A DNA stretch of 64,000 nt from JAMXLG01 sp963765935 (GCA_963765935.1 CAVXXX010000002.1:310001-374000), one strand, 5' to 3'; positions 28,958 through 38,948 are shown, counted from the first letter of the stretch. Translations and numbers: made by a program. The notes: generated by a model from the sequence alone, not told the origin.

Positions 28958-31546
28958 ATGACGATCGTCGGTCGTGCGGCCTTGTTTTTCTTTTGTGCAA
29001 TTGCGGTGCCGGCCGTTGCGTTCGCCGCACAGACCACCGGGACGCTGCTCGGAACGGTAACCGATAGCGACGGCCGGGCGATTGCGTCCGCAACGATTCA
29101 GCTCGTCTCGGCGAGTTTGCGTCAAACGCTTACCACCGATGCTCGCGGCCGCTTCACGATCGTCGATGTGGTGCCCGATCGCTACGACGTCCAAATTACC
29201 GCGGCCGGAATGCAGCCCGCGGACTTCCCGGTCTCGGTGCTGCCGGGCAGGACGTCATCGATCTCCGTTCGGCTGTTGCCGCTTGCGACAATTACGACCG
29301 TTCGTTCGATCCCGCAGCGCGGCGTACACGTCGGTTCGCCGACGAATCTCTATACGCTCGATGCCGCACAAGCGCGCGCGCCGCTCGCATCGCTTCCATC
29401 CGGCCTCTCCCAATACGCCGAAGGCACCGCGCAAGGCGCGGCGGCGCGCGCGCCGGGCGTTCAAGAAGACCAGTTTGCAAATGCGCTCGTGCGCGATGGG
29501 CGCACGAACGACACGTTGTACTTATACGATGGCGTCCCGGTGGCGCAAGCATTGATCGCGGAGCCGGGCGGCAACGTCATCGGCGCTCAGCTGCCGACCA
29601 CCGGCGTGGCGTTTACAAACGTCTACGTCGGAGGCTTCAGCGGCCCGGATGCGGCGCTCGGCGGCATCGTCGACCAAATTCCGCTACGAGGTGTGTCGCC
29701 GGCGAAGGAAGAGATCACCGTTGCGAGCGGAACGCCGAGCGCCGCGCAGATCGAAGCGTCGCGCGCATGGGCAACGAACGATTTGCGGCAACGGTATGCC
29801 GTCGATGTGCGCTCTTCAACGACGGCGTTTTCGTACGGCGACGGCCGAACTTTTTACCCGGCGGAAGCGGCAACGTATGGTCTCGCACTCGCAAGTCGTG
29901 CAGCATGGTCGGCGTCGTTCAACGCCGGTATCCAAACGGGAAAGTCGAGCGAACTCGAACTCGACGCTCTGAGCGGAAGCTCCGTCTCCGATCAATACGG
30001 CACGCCGATCGCGGGGCTGTTTGCGCCGTTTACGTCGGACACGCCATCGCGCATTCGCGGCACATTCGACGTGTTCAAAGGCGCAATGACGTGGCGTTCG
30101 CACATTTCTGCAACAACCGCTTCGCTCTATACCTCGTCGTATCACGCAACAACGAATGCGCCGTTCTTCGACGACCTTTCGTTTCCAAACGGCGTCATTT
30201 CGTACTTCGGGTCGCAGGCGGGTGCGTTGCAAGGCTTGCGCGTCGAGACACACGTTCTGCCGAATTCACGCGAGGAGTTGTCGTACGGCGTCGATGCACA
30301 GGCCGAACAATTCACGCTCCATCAAACGATCGCGCAACTCGAGGACGGCAACGTCGATGCCAATCCTTCTTCGAACCAATATGTTGCGTATGCACAAGAC
30401 ACCTGGCATGTCAGTCCTCGCATCGATTTGATGGGCGCGTTTCGCGCCCTCGCACAATCGTCGCGACCGGGAACGACGCCGTCCTTTCACACCGGCGCAA
30501 TCGACCCGCACGCATCGCTCGTGTACGACACCGGGCACGACGCGTTGCGCTTCCTGTACGATCGCGTTTCCGTGCCGCCGCGCGGCTTGGAACTTGCGCT
30601 CGCTGCGACACCGCTTTCAACCGAGCGCTCGAGCTCGACCGAAGTCTCGTACGAACATCAGGGGAGAGGGGTGACGAGGCTAACGTACTTCAACCGTCAA
30701 GAACGCAATCGCATCGATCTTCTTCCCCTCAGCGGTTCCATCGAAATCCCACAAAATACGGGCGCGCTCAACGTTCACGGTTTTGAATTTTCGTATGCTC
30801 GCGGCGCCGTGACATTTGCGGCGAGTGACACGCGAGGCGTATCGTCGAGCGCCGAACAATTCGCGATCAACGAACTCAACGGGGCCGCTATCGCAGCCGG
30901 GCATCTGTTCCCGCTCGGCTATGTTCCCGACGTAACAGCGCTCATGACGATAGCATTTCGCTCCCGCGTGGTAACGATCGCCCCGGAACTCTCGTGGGAA
31001 TCGGGCTATCCCTATGGCAACGGGCGAAGTGTTTGGATCTTCGGAACGGACGGGAAACCGCAAAGCGTTCCAAACGACAATCACATCAATCCGGGATACA
31101 GCTACTATTTTCTTCGCGACCCCTCTGCACCGTACGATCCGCTCACCAATCCATACATCGGTTCCCTCGGCACGCCCGAACGTGACGACCCGAACACGCT
31201 GCACACGCCGCCGCAACTGCTCGCGTCGCTTCATGTCGAAGCGCCAATTCGAAGCGAACTGCGTGCCGTTCTCGATGTCGCCAACATCTTCGGCACGGCT
31301 TCGCCTACACAGCTGCAAGGAAATCCGTATCTCATCGGTCCGCCGGGATATGCGGGCGGAAACGCACGCTACTCCTCGTGGTACGGCGCGGCGATTGGGA
31401 GCGGACGATACGTCGTAGGCAACGGCGTCCCGACGACCGACGGTGTGCGTCAAGCACTGCCGTGGACGTATGGAACAGACGGGTATGTCGCATCATCGTA
31501 TCCCCAGGCGCGGTCGTTCCTATTGCGGCTCGAATGGTCGATCTGA
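28958..31546 (+). CDS. TonB-dependent receptor with carboxypeptidase-regulatory-like domain
   Basis: 862 residues from ATG 28958, which has an AGAGG ribosome site (a GTG at 28940 is weaker). Signal peptide ('LFFFCAIAVPAVAFAA'), then a CarboxypepD_reg beta-sandwich ('GTLLGTVTDSDGRAIASATI', 'GRFTIVDVVPDRYDV'), a plug ('YLYDGVPVAQALI', 'ALGGIVDQIPLRG') and a long barrel ending in the aromatic 'FLLRLEWSI'. It is an outer-membrane importer of unknown substrate. The domain order matches the partial receptor at 1-1579. A second, shorter receptor gene follows 51 bases later, so the pair may be transcribed together. Confidence 0.88.
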   Translation: MTIVGRAALFFFCAIAVPAVAFAAQTTGTLLGTVTDSDGRAIASATIQLVSASLRQTLTTDARGRFTIVDVVPDRYDVQITAAGMQPADFPVSVLPGRTSSISVRLLPLATITTVRSIPQRGVHVGSPTNLYTLDAAQARAPLASLPSGLSQYAEGTAQGAAARAPGVQEDQFANALVRDGRTNDTLYLYDGVPVAQALIAEPGGNVIGAQLPTTGVAFTNVYVGGFSGPDAALGGIVDQIPLRGVSPAKEEITVASGTPSAAQIEASRAWATNDLRQRYAVDVRSSTTAFSYGDGRTFYPAEAATYGLALASRAAWSASFNAGIQTGKSSELELDALSGSSVSDQYGTPIAGLFAPFTSDTPSRIRGTFDVFKGAMTWRSHISATTASLYTSSYHATTNAPFFDDLSFPNGVISYFGSQAGALQGLRVETHVLPNSREELSYGVDAQAEQFTLHQTIAQLEDGNVDANPSSNQYVAYAQDTWHVSPRIDLMGAFRALAQSSRPGTTPSFHTGAIDPHASLVYDTGHDALRFLYDRVSVPPRGLELALAATPLSTERSSSTEVSYEHQGRGVTRLTYFNRQERNRIDLLPLSGSIEIPQNTGALNVHGFEFSYARGAVTFAASDTRGVSSSAEQFAINELNGAAIAAGHLFPLGYVPDVTALMTIAFRSRVVTIAPELSWESGYPYGNGRSVWIFGTDGKPQSVPNDNHINPGYSYYFLRDPSAPYDPLTNPYIGSLGTPERDDPNTLHTPPQLLASLHVEAPIRSELRAVLDVANIFGTASPTQLQGNPYLIGPPGYAGGNARYSSWYGAAIGSGRYVVGNGVPTTDGVRQALPWTYGTDGYVASSYPQARSFLLRLEWSI

Positions 31547-31597
31547 GCGCGTTTTGGAAGCGGGACACGCGCTCCGGCGGGGAATGACGTAAGGGCT

Positions 31598-33601
31598 TTG
31601 TACGCGTTTCTTCTTTCGTTGATGCTGGCGCAGCTGTCCGCCGTTACACCGACGCCGTCGCCTTCACCATCGCCGACGCCCTCGGCTCCGCCGCTTATCG
31701 GCAGTGTGAGCGTCGCCACCGGATCCCTCGAGACCCTTCATCGCCTCCCGTTGCCCTCATCGCTTTTGACCGCGCAACAGATTGCAACGAACCCGGCGCT
31801 TACGAGTGACGGACTTCTGCGCGCGCTTCCTGGTTTCGATCGGACGCGCAGCAATAGCGCCTTTACGAATTATGGCCAGTTGCGCGCGTCGTTCTCGGGC
31901 GCCGGAAACGATCGCGGACTGGTTCTTGTCGACAACATCTTCGCGCAAGACGGATTCGGTGGGCAGATTGATTGGGCGGCGTATCCCGCGAATGATATCA
32001 CGCGCGCAGAGCTGTTACGCGGACCGGGTTCTGCACTCTATGGTTCGGGAGCAATCGGCGGTGTGCTCTCGTTACAAACATTTGCGCCCACGACGCAGAT
32101 CAACGGACCTGCTTCCGGCGGGCTCGAGATTTACTCCGGGACGCATTCCTATCTCGATCAATACCTGCAGACGACGACGCCGATCTCGCCGCAGTTCTCG
32201 ACGTCACTCTCCGTTTCCGATCAGCAGCTTTCGTACTACGCGCTGGCTCCCGGGTACCAAACACCGATCGATAGAAACGCATTCGCTCGTTCGCAGATGG
32301 TATCACTCCGTTTCCGTTACGCGCCCGATCAACACACCACGCTCGCCTACGGCTATCGCGGAGCATGGGATTACCAGGACTACGGCCGTCCCAACTACGA
32401 TTTCTGGCGCAATTTCGTTCAGAATTCGCTTGGCTATAGCTATGCCTGGAAGCGTGCTTCGGTTTCGCTCAACGGTTACGTTCGCGACACGTTTGTCACG
32501 AACCGGGCCGATAAGTCGACGTCGCCGGGATCGCTGCTGTATACGCAATACGTTCCGACGCATGAAAGCGGTATCATCGCCGATTGGATTGTCGACAGTG
32601 ACAACTCCACGTTCGAAGTGCGAGGCGACGGGCGATTCGTCGGCGGCGTCAGCAATCAATACAATGCCGCGAACGTTCTCACCGCAACGGGCAGCGGTGT
32701 CCAACAGATCAGCGATCTCGCCGTTCAAAATACCTGGCGTTTCAACCGCGGCGAAACCGTGGCGGGACTTGGGGTGACGTCGATTTACCTTCCGAACGGC
32801 AGCCTCACGAGCGGCGGGAAGACGACGACGATCGCGCCGCGTACGGATCGCGCACTTTCACCGCGCCTGGCCGTTCGCTACGATCTCACGCCGCAACTTG
32901 CATTTCGCGCATCGGGTGGGTCCGGCTTGCGCGCGCCGTATCTCAACGAGCTCGTGCGCGGCTATGTCATCGGTCCGGTATCATATCTGCCCAATCCAAA
33001 TCTGGTTCCGGAACGCAGTTCGTCGGAAACAGCGGGGTTCGATTGGAACCACTTGCGCTCGGAAGCGGCAGTCGATTATATTGCGACGTTCATCAGCGAT
33101 GCGATATCGTTCCGTACCATCGACCCGACGCATCAAATGCGGAGCAATTTTGCGCACGCGGAGACGAACGGCGTGACAGCCAGCTACACGGAGCGCATTG
33201 GTTCGTGTTCCAGCGTGAGCGTATGGGGAACGCAACAAGATTCGCGCGTGACCTCCGGCACGCCGGCGACCGTCGGCAAACGGCTTCCTTACGTTCCCGA
33301 AGGTTCCGCATATGCGGGCTACACCACGGCGGTCGGTGCAACGGCGATCGGCGTGAACGTCTCATATGTGGGACAGACGTACGCCGATGACTTGAACCGG
33401 CAGCCCCTCGGCACTGCCGTTACTGCGGGACTCTATGCCAGCGTTCCGGTCGGCGAAGGAATACGAGTCGTGCTCCGCGGCGACAACGTGACAAATGCGC
33501 GGTACCTCTCGAGCATCGACCGTTACGGACCGCCCGCTGTTATTTCGATCGGGCTGTCGTTTCCAGTAAACAAGCAGGCGCAAGTTCGTTGCGCAGGGTG
33601 A
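31598..33601 (+). CDS. TonB-dependent receptor, vitamin B12/siderophore-receptor-like
   Basis: 667 residues from TTG 31598. A hydrophobic leader ('MYAFLLSLMLAQLSAV') is followed by a Pro/Ser/Thr linker ('TPTPSPSPSPTPSAPP') in place of a regulatory domain. Then come a plug ('DGLLRALPGFDRTRSNSAF', 'ELLRGPGSALYGSGAIGGV', the classic plug signature) and a 22-strand-type barrel with 'SGLRAPYLNELVRG' and 'LVPERSSSETAGFDW'. It resembles BtuB/FecA-class receptors more than the neighbour does. It probably imports a metal complex or corrinoid, but the substrate cannot be read. It follows the larger receptor on the same strand. Confidence 0.88.
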   Translation: MYAFLLSLMLAQLSAVTPTPSPSPSPTPSAPPLIGSVSVATGSLETLHRLPLPSSLLTAQQIATNPALTSDGLLRALPGFDRTRSNSAFTNYGQLRASFSGAGNDRGLVLVDNIFAQDGFGGQIDWAAYPANDITRAELLRGPGSALYGSGAIGGVLSLQTFAPTTQINGPASGGLEIYSGTHSYLDQYLQTTTPISPQFSTSLSVSDQQLSYYALAPGYQTPIDRNAFARSQMVSLRFRYAPDQHTTLAYGYRGAWDYQDYGRPNYDFWRNFVQNSLGYSYAWKRASVSLNGYVRDTFVTNRADKSTSPGSLLYTQYVPTHESGIIADWIVDSDNSTFEVRGDGRFVGGVSNQYNAANVLTATGSGVQQISDLAVQNTWRFNRGETVAGLGVTSIYLPNGSLTSGGKTTTIAPRTDRALSPRLAVRYDLTPQLAFRASGGSGLRAPYLNELVRGYVIGPVSYLPNPNLVPERSSSETAGFDWNHLRSEAAVDYIATFISDAISFRTIDPTHQMRSNFAHAETNGVTASYTERIGSCSSVSVWGTQQDSRVTSGTPATVGKRLPYVPEGSAYAGYTTAVGATAIGVNVSYVGQTYADDLNRQPLGTAVTAGLYASVPVGEGIRVVLRGDNVTNARYLSSIDRYGPPAVISIGLSFPVNKQAQVRCAG

Positions 33602-33651
33602 CGGAATCGATTTGCGTTACGTTTCCCTAGAACGGAGGGGAATACGTACGT

Positions 33652-34128
33652 ATGAACGTCAAGCAAGCACTCGCGTCCGTGGCGCTCACGGGAACTCTCG
33701 CGCTTGCCCTGCCCGCAGCTCCCGCACATGCGGATGGTGCGGCGAGCACGCGAAACTTGATCCTGCTCGGCGGCGCGGCAGCGACCTATTTGATCATCCA
33801 GCACAACCGAAAAGTGCACGAGAAGTACGCGGAATACGATCGCCGCCAAGCCGCGCTCTCGCAAGAGAACAATGACGCGTGGGCCGCGTACCATCAGGAG
33901 CAAGCTGCATACGCTCAGGAAGTTCAAGTCAATCAAGAACTGAAGAAAGAGGTCGCCTACCAGCATCACGTCGTCCAGCAACAGGAGCGCGAAATCGCTG
34001 CGCTCAGCGGGCGGCGCAGCGGCTTCGTAACCGGTGCCTCGCAACAACGCATCGCGCAACGCTCGTCCTCCCACCGCAACTCGAGCGCGCAGCTCGCGAT
34101 GGTTTCGTACGGATGGGGCGACATTTAG
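33652..34128 (+). CDS. Secreted coiled-coil protein, unknown function
   Basis: 158 residues. ATG 33652 has a GGAGGGG site upstream. Signal peptide ('LALALPAAPAHA'), then a hydrophobic segment 'LILLGGAAATYLIIQH' that could anchor the protein. A Gln/Glu/Ala-rich coiled coil follows (about 55-120, 'AYAQEVQVNQELKKEVAY', 'VVQQQEREIAALSGRR') and a Ser/Gln-rich end. It may be periplasmic and bridge envelope layers; that is inference. The stop overlaps the next gene by 16 bases, so the two small envelope genes are coupled. Confidence 0.7.
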   Translation: MNVKQALASVALTGTLALALPAAPAHADGAASTRNLILLGGAAATYLIIQHNRKVHEKYAEYDRRQAALSQENNDAWAAYHQEQAAYAQEVQVNQELKKEVAYQHHVVQQQEREIAALSGRRSGFVTGASQQRIAQRSSSHRNSSAQLAMVSYGWGDI

Positions 34129-34481
34129 CACTCGCCGCGTTCGTGGTGATCGCTGCGTGTAACGCGCAGGCGAGCCCCGGCGCGGTGCAATCGACCACGG
34201 ATTCGGTCACGAAGGCGGTCTACAACGACGACGTCGACGGCGTCAACGCGAACTTCGATTCGGCCTTACAGTCGGAAGTCTCGCGCGGCGATGTCGGTAC
34301 ACTGTCGGATAAAATGCACGCGCTCGGAAGCTACAAGGGCTTAGCGTATCTGAGCAACGACGCGGCCAAAAGCGAGTTCACGTATCGCGCCAACTTCGAT
34401 AAAGGAACCATGAACGTCGTCGTGCGCGTCGACAACGACGGCAAACTCGCGGCATATCGCGTCTTTCCGCAAACGCACTAG
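34113..34481 (+). CDS. Small lipoprotein, DUF3887-like
   Basis: 122 residues from ATG 34113, inside the end of the previous gene in another frame. The N-terminus is a lipoprotein signal with lipobox 'VIAAC' (Cys16). The mature part has a short helical region ('TKAVYNDDVDGVNANFDSAL') and a beta half ('SEFTYRANFDKGTMNVVVRV'). This reminds me of DUF3887 proteins, in which a cone-shaped domain follows a helix; the match is weak. It should be attached to a membrane by its lipid. A terminator flanked by inverted repeats follows the stop. Confidence 0.65.
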   Translation: MGRHLALAAFVVIAACNAQASPGAVQSTTDSVTKAVYNDDVDGVNANFDSALQSEVSRGDVGTLSDKMHALGSYKGLAYLSNDAAKSEFTYRANFDKGTMNVVVRVDNDGKLAAYRVFPQTH

Positions 34482-34491
34482 CGCGAGCCCT

Positions 34492-34596
34492 GTGTCATCC
34501 TGAGCTTGTCGAAGGATCGAATCGATTGAAAAGGCCCGACGACAATCCGTCGGGCTTTTGTTTTGGCGCGATCCTTCGACAGGCTCGGGATGACAC
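34492..34596. repeat. 28-bp inverted repeats flanking a terminator (REP/BIME-like element)
   Basis: The left arm (34492-34519, GTGTCATCCTGAGCTTGTCG...) and right arm (34569-34596) are reverse complements with about two mismatches. Together with the internal hairpin the whole 105 bases can fold into a cruciform. The arms match the ends of the element at 24295-24337. No transposase is present. This could be a non-autonomous mobile element or a REP sequence used as a terminator. Confidence 0.8.
34529..34560 (+). terminator. Rho-independent terminator inside the inverted repeat
   Basis: GCCCGACG (34534-34541) pairs with CGTCGGGC (34548-34555) over a 6-base loop and is followed by TTTTGTTTT. It terminates the small lipoprotein unit. 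The stretch from 34597 to the chemoreceptor start at 34711 shows no gene. Confidence 0.85.
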
Positions 34597-34710
34597 CAGG
34601 AACCTGGAAACAAGTTCCGCGGCGGTTCCTGCGTCTAAAGTCCCTTTGTTTCACAAAAACTACACATTCGCGATGCGCCATCTTTACAATGCTGCCGACA
34701 ACTACAATAT

Positions 34711-36702
34711 ATGCGCGCGAAATTCATTGCGGTCATCTTTTCCGTGTTGGCGCTTTCCTCGATTGCGCTCATCGTAACACTGTGGTTTGTGCGGTCGATC
34801 GGGACCGAAAACCGCGCGGTTCTCCAGACGTGGCAGCCGGCATACTTCTCGGGTCAGAGCTTCGATCTTGCGCTCACGGGCATAGACGATGCCGCGGCCG
34901 TCGTACTCTTACCGGAGAAGCCGAACAAGGACGACCTCGCCGCGTATTACACGGCTGTGCGCGAGCTCAAGAATCGCGCGAGCGACACGGACGCAAGCGC
35001 GCGCGGCGACGTAGAGCGGAAAGCGTACCGGGACGCTATGGCCGTGCTGGAGGGACCTCGCGGTTATCTCGCGGTCCTTCAGCGTGCCGTCGATCTCGCA
35101 GTCGCCGGAAAGCATCGAGCCGCCATCGATGTCTTCGAGAACAGCCACTACGGACCGGCAGAAAATGCGCTGCTGCGATTCGAGAAGGACGCGCAATCAC
35201 ACCTCATCGATACCGGCAGGGCAGTATCACGCGCCCAAAACACTGCGTTTCGGATCGGGATCGCGCTCGGAATTTTAAGTGCGATCCTTGCCCTCGTGCT
35301 CGCACTCGTGCTCGCGAGATCGCTTGGCCGTCGCATTACCTCGACCGCGATTGCACTGGCGAATGTCGTCGAAGCCGATTTTGAAGGGTTGCGAAACGCG
35401 TTCGGATCGCTCGCCACGGGCGACCTCACCGTGGACTATAACGCACGCAGTTCCGCGCTCGAAGCCAGTGGAAATGACGAAGTAACGACGCTGACGGCGA
35501 CCTACAACACGCTCTGTTCGGGATTGCACGATATCGCTCAAACCTTCGAACATACCATGTCGCGTTTACGCGCCGTGGTCGGCAGCGTCGCCGAGGCCTC
35601 CGATACGTTTGGAACCATCAGTTCCGAAATCTCGACCGCGACGAATCAGTCGGGGATCGCCGTCGCTGAGATCTCCAGCGCGATTGAAGAACTGGCCGTC
35701 AGCGTTGCGCGACAGACCGCACAATGGCAAGCCGCGAGCGCCGGTCTCGAGCAGATGGCCGCGCGCATCGCCTCGGTCACCGACGGCGCGGAGCAGCAGC
35801 AACGCGCCCTGGAAGAGGGCATGAACGATCGCCACGCCCTCTCAAAGGAAATTGACGCGATCAGCGCGCTTGCGACATCGCTGAAAGAGTCGGCACAGTA
35901 TTCACGGCGCGACGCACTTTCCGGGAACGAATCGGTCCTTCAAACCGCGCGGGCAATTGAATCGATTCGCCGTGAATCCGAAGGCGCCGTAGATGCGATT
36001 TCGAACCTCACCGAACGCTCGAAAGCCATTCAAGAAATCATTGCCATCATCGACGAAATTGCCGATCAGACGAATCTTCTCGCGCTCAACGCGGCAATCG
36101 AAGCGGCACGCGCCGGAGAACACGGCCGCGGCTTTGCGGTCGTCGCATCCGAAGTACGGAAGCTCGCTGAACGTTCCGTCACGGCGACGCGCGACATCGG
36201 CCAGATACTCTCGGCAATTCGCGCTGAAATCGTGAAAGCGGAGAGCGCGATGCGTTCTTCTGCTGCTGCCACGCAAGACGGCGTCGCACGGGCCCGCGCC
36301 TCATCGGAAGTTCTCAAAACGCTCGAAGAAGCCATTGCAAACACCGACGAGATCGCGGAGACGCTTGCCGCACGCTCCGACGTGATGCGAGAGGCCAGCC
36401 GGAAGACGACGGATGCCGAGGCCGGCATGCTTTCCATCACGCAACGCACCGCCGAAAATGCCGCGGAGATTTCACGCTCCGCAGACAAAGTCACGCGCTC
36501 GGTCTCCGAGATTGCCTCCAATGCGCAAGAACAAGCGGCGACAGCCGAACAGGTGTCCGCATCGGTATCCGAACTCGCCGCGCAAATCTCTCAGCTCGCG
36601 GAGACGGCTCGGATGCTACACATCGACGGACAGAATATGAACACGATCGTTTCAACGTTCCGGTTAGAGCAGGACGGGCACGATCGACCGGCACTTATGT
36701 AA
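34711..36702 (+). CDS. Methyl-accepting chemotaxis protein
   Basis: 663 residues. Two membrane helices (about 5-28 and 185-207) enclose a helical periplasmic domain of the four-helix-bundle type. A HAMP-like linker follows. The cytoplasmic signalling tip 'DEIADQTNLLALNAAIEAAR' lies near 446-465, followed by 'GRGFAVVASEVRKLAERS'. The coiled-coil arms are long and regular. It should sense a ligand and control CheA, but no other chemotaxis gene lies in the window, so it is an orphan receptor. Start ATG 34711 has no clear ribosome site. Confidence 0.93.
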   Translation: MRAKFIAVIFSVLALSSIALIVTLWFVRSIGTENRAVLQTWQPAYFSGQSFDLALTGIDDAAAVVLLPEKPNKDDLAAYYTAVRELKNRASDTDASARGDVERKAYRDAMAVLEGPRGYLAVLQRAVDLAVAGKHRAAIDVFENSHYGPAENALLRFEKDAQSHLIDTGRAVSRAQNTAFRIGIALGILSAILALVLALVLARSLGRRITSTAIALANVVEADFEGLRNAFGSLATGDLTVDYNARSSALEASGNDEVTTLTATYNTLCSGLHDIAQTFEHTMSRLRAVVGSVAEASDTFGTISSEISTATNQSGIAVAEISSAIEELAVSVARQTAQWQAASAGLEQMAARIASVTDGAEQQQRALEEGMNDRHALSKEIDAISALATSLKESAQYSRRDALSGNESVLQTARAIESIRRESEGAVDAISNLTERSKAIQEIIAIIDEIADQTNLLALNAAIEAARAGEHGRGFAVVASEVRKLAERSVTATRDIGQILSAIRAEIVKAESAMRSSAAATQDGVARARASSEVLKTLEEAIANTDEIAETLAARSDVMREASRKTTDAEAGMLSITQRTAENAAEISRSADKVTRSVSEIASNAQEQAATAEQVSASVSELAAQISQLAETARMLHIDGQNMNTIVSTFRLEQDGHDRPALM

Positions 36703-36732
36703 CGCCGCCGAAAGAGCCACCACGCAGCGGAA

Positions 36733-38910
36733 CTACATCGAACTTGCGCGATCGGTTGTAAGGAACGTGCGGGCGAACAAGTCTGCCGGAAGTGGGTGCC
36801 CGAGGGCGTAGCCTTGGACGAAGTGACAGCCCGTTTCCATCATGACGTCGAGTTGCATCGAGTTTTCGACGCCTTCGGCGACGACCGTCATGCCGAGTTC
36901 ATTTGCGAGACGCACGACCGTTGCCGCAACGGCTTTTGCCTTTGCATCGACTTCACTCTTATTGACAAACGAACGATCGATCTTCAATACGCTTGCGGGT
37001 ACGTCGCGAATGCGTCCGAGCGACGATCCACCCGTCCCGAAATCGTCGATGGCGCATTGGATGCCGACTTCGCGCAGGCGCGCAACCAGCGCGGCGATAT
37101 CGCGTTCGTCGCTTGCGACGATCCGTTCGTTGATCTCGACGACGAGCGCGTCGGGACCAACCGCGGTACGCGCTAACAGCTCGATGATGCGGCGGTCGCA
37201 ATCGCGGGAAAGCGCCTGGCGGGCGAAGAGATTGACCCAAACGCGGAAGTTCGGAATGTCACGTCGCCATTCGCCGGCTTGGAGCAGCGCTCGCTCCATG
37301 ACGTTCCACCCGACGTGATCGGCGATCGTCAAGCGCTCGAGGAAGTCGATGAAATACGCGGGTGAAACGATACCGCGCTCGGGATGAATCCAGCGCAGAA
37401 GGGCTTCTGCGCCCGCAACCTGCCATGAATTGCTAAGCAGATCGTATCGATAGATCGGCTGGTAAAACGGCACGAGTTCGTGCTCTTCAACCGCGCGATG
37501 CAATTCGCCGACGAGCGAGGGCGCTTCGCCGGCTTGCAGATCCGGACTGTAGACCATCGCGCGCGTCGGCGAGGACTTGGCGCGATCCAGCGCCATATCG
37601 GCTTTGCGCAAAAGCTCGTCCGCGGATCCCGCACGAATCGTGCGGACGGCACCCATCGCGACGGAGATGTAGACGCGCGATCCATCGGCATCGAAGGGCG
37701 CTTCGAAGAACTGCCGCAGCTCCGCCATGATGGCATGCGGACTGCGGTCGTCGACAACCGCGACCGCAAATTCATCGGCACTCACGCGCGCGACGAACGT
37801 CGCTGATGGGAACGTTGCGCGCATGCGGATCGCCATCTCTTGGAGCACGTGATCGGCAGCGACGCGTCCGACGCCTTGGTTGAGCAAGCGCATGTCGTCG
37901 ACGTCCATGATGACGAGAACGACAGGCGAATCCTGATGGCGCGCGACCCAATCGATGAGGCGCTCGCGATTCGGCAAGCCGGTGAGCTCGTCGACGTACG
38001 CAGCACGCGAGATGCGTCCGAGCAACTCCCAACGTTCGAACGTCAGTCCCGCGAGCAGCCAGGCCATCAGGGCGGACGCGAAGAGAAACATTTCCGACTG
38101 CACCGCCGCATTGACGCTCTCGTGCAGTGCAAAGAACGCAATCACCGTGGCGACGTAAACCGTCGCGATGCCCGCCGCGGCTCCGCGTACCGCAAATCGA
38201 ATTGCAAGCCATGCGACCGCGATGAACGAAAGATCGAGCACCGTCTCGCGTGTGATCGAACCGAGGATGTGGCTGATCGCGACGAGCGCCGCCGTGCCGG
38301 CGATCGAAAGAACCGCTTCGACGGGCGGCGGATCCTGATGTTCGACGGGTGCAATGAGCTGGCGCCACTTCAAAAAGACGAGGAGTGTCGGTGTCAGCAC
38401 CACGATCGCGGATGCATCTCCCAACACGAACCGCGAGAACTGTTGCGGCAGATCGTCAACGGCCAGGTATCCGACGGCGACGAGCACAGACATCGCAATT
38501 GTCGCGATCGCAACCGGGGCCGCGATGCCTAAGATTCCGCAGAACCAAGCAACATCGCGTAATGTGCGCGGCGGCAGCGAAACCCGAAGCCTATTGATGA
38601 CAAACCGCACACTGAGGCCATAACCCACTCCAACGATTGATTGCAACAGCAGCGTGGGCCAAACGACATCGATACGGCGCTCCAGTAAGATCACGTGGAG
38701 CAGCGCGCCGAGAGGGATCACCGGCCAAAAGCGCCAGCCGAGAAGGAGTAGCAACAGCACGTTGAGTGCCGCGCTCGGATAGACGGGCGACATCGCGAAG
38801 ACGCCGAATGCGCGTGCAGCGGCAAAATCGCTCAATTGAGACAACACCAAATACACGGCAATCGTAAGTACCGTGGCTTGCCATTGGCGGCGCGGCCGGT
38901 TGAGCCCCAC
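36733..38910 (-). CDS. MASE1-GGDEF-EAL membrane protein with degenerate GGDEF
   Basis: About 725 residues from GTG 38910. An earlier GTG (38973) lies inside the rpoB terminator hairpin, so it is unlikely. Eight or more membrane helices (about 10-290) form a MASE1 sensor. The GGDEF domain (about 300-460) has 'RVSADEF' at the active loop in place of R-GG-(D/E)-EF, so cyclase activity is doubtful. The EAL domain (about 480-725) keeps 'EALLRW', 'IDDFGTGGSSL' and 'VVAEGVEN', so hydrolysis of c-di-GMP is likely. It lies downstream of the rpoB terminator and converges with the chemoreceptor. Confidence 0.9.
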   Translation of the reverse strand: MGLNRPRRQWQATVLTIAVYLVLSQLSDFAAARAFGVFAMSPVYPSAALNVLLLLLLGWRFWPVIPLGALLHVILLERRIDVVWPTLLLQSIVGVGYGLSVRFVINRLRVSLPPRTLRDVAWFCGILGIAAPVAIATIAMSVLVAVGYLAVDDLPQQFSRFVLGDASAIVVLTPTLLVFLKWRQLIAPVEHQDPPPVEAVLSIAGTAALVAISHILGSITRETVLDLSFIAVAWLAIRFAVRGAAAGIATVYVATVIAFFALHESVNAAVQSEMFLFASALMAWLLAGLTFERWELLGRISRAAYVDELTGLPNRERLIDWVARHQDSPVVLVIMDVDDMRLLNQGVGRVAADHVLQEMAIRMRATFPSATFVARVSADEFAVAVVDDRSPHAIMAELRQFFEAPFDADGSRVYISVAMGAVRTIRAGSADELLRKADMALDRAKSSPTRAMVYSPDLQAGEAPSLVGELHRAVEEHELVPFYQPIYRYDLLSNSWQVAGAEALLRWIHPERGIVSPAYFIDFLERLTIADHVGWNVMERALLQAGEWRRDIPNFRVWVNLFARQALSRDCDRRIIELLARTAVGPDALVVEINERIVASDERDIAALVARLREVGIQCAIDDFGTGGSSLGRIRDVPASVLKIDRSFVNKSEVDAKAKAVAATVVRLANELGMTVVAEGVENSMQLDVMMETGCHFVQGYALGHPLPADLFARTFLTTDRASSM

Positions 38911-38948
38911 AGTAGAGAAGTTCAGCCTTTGACGCGGATCGCCTACAG

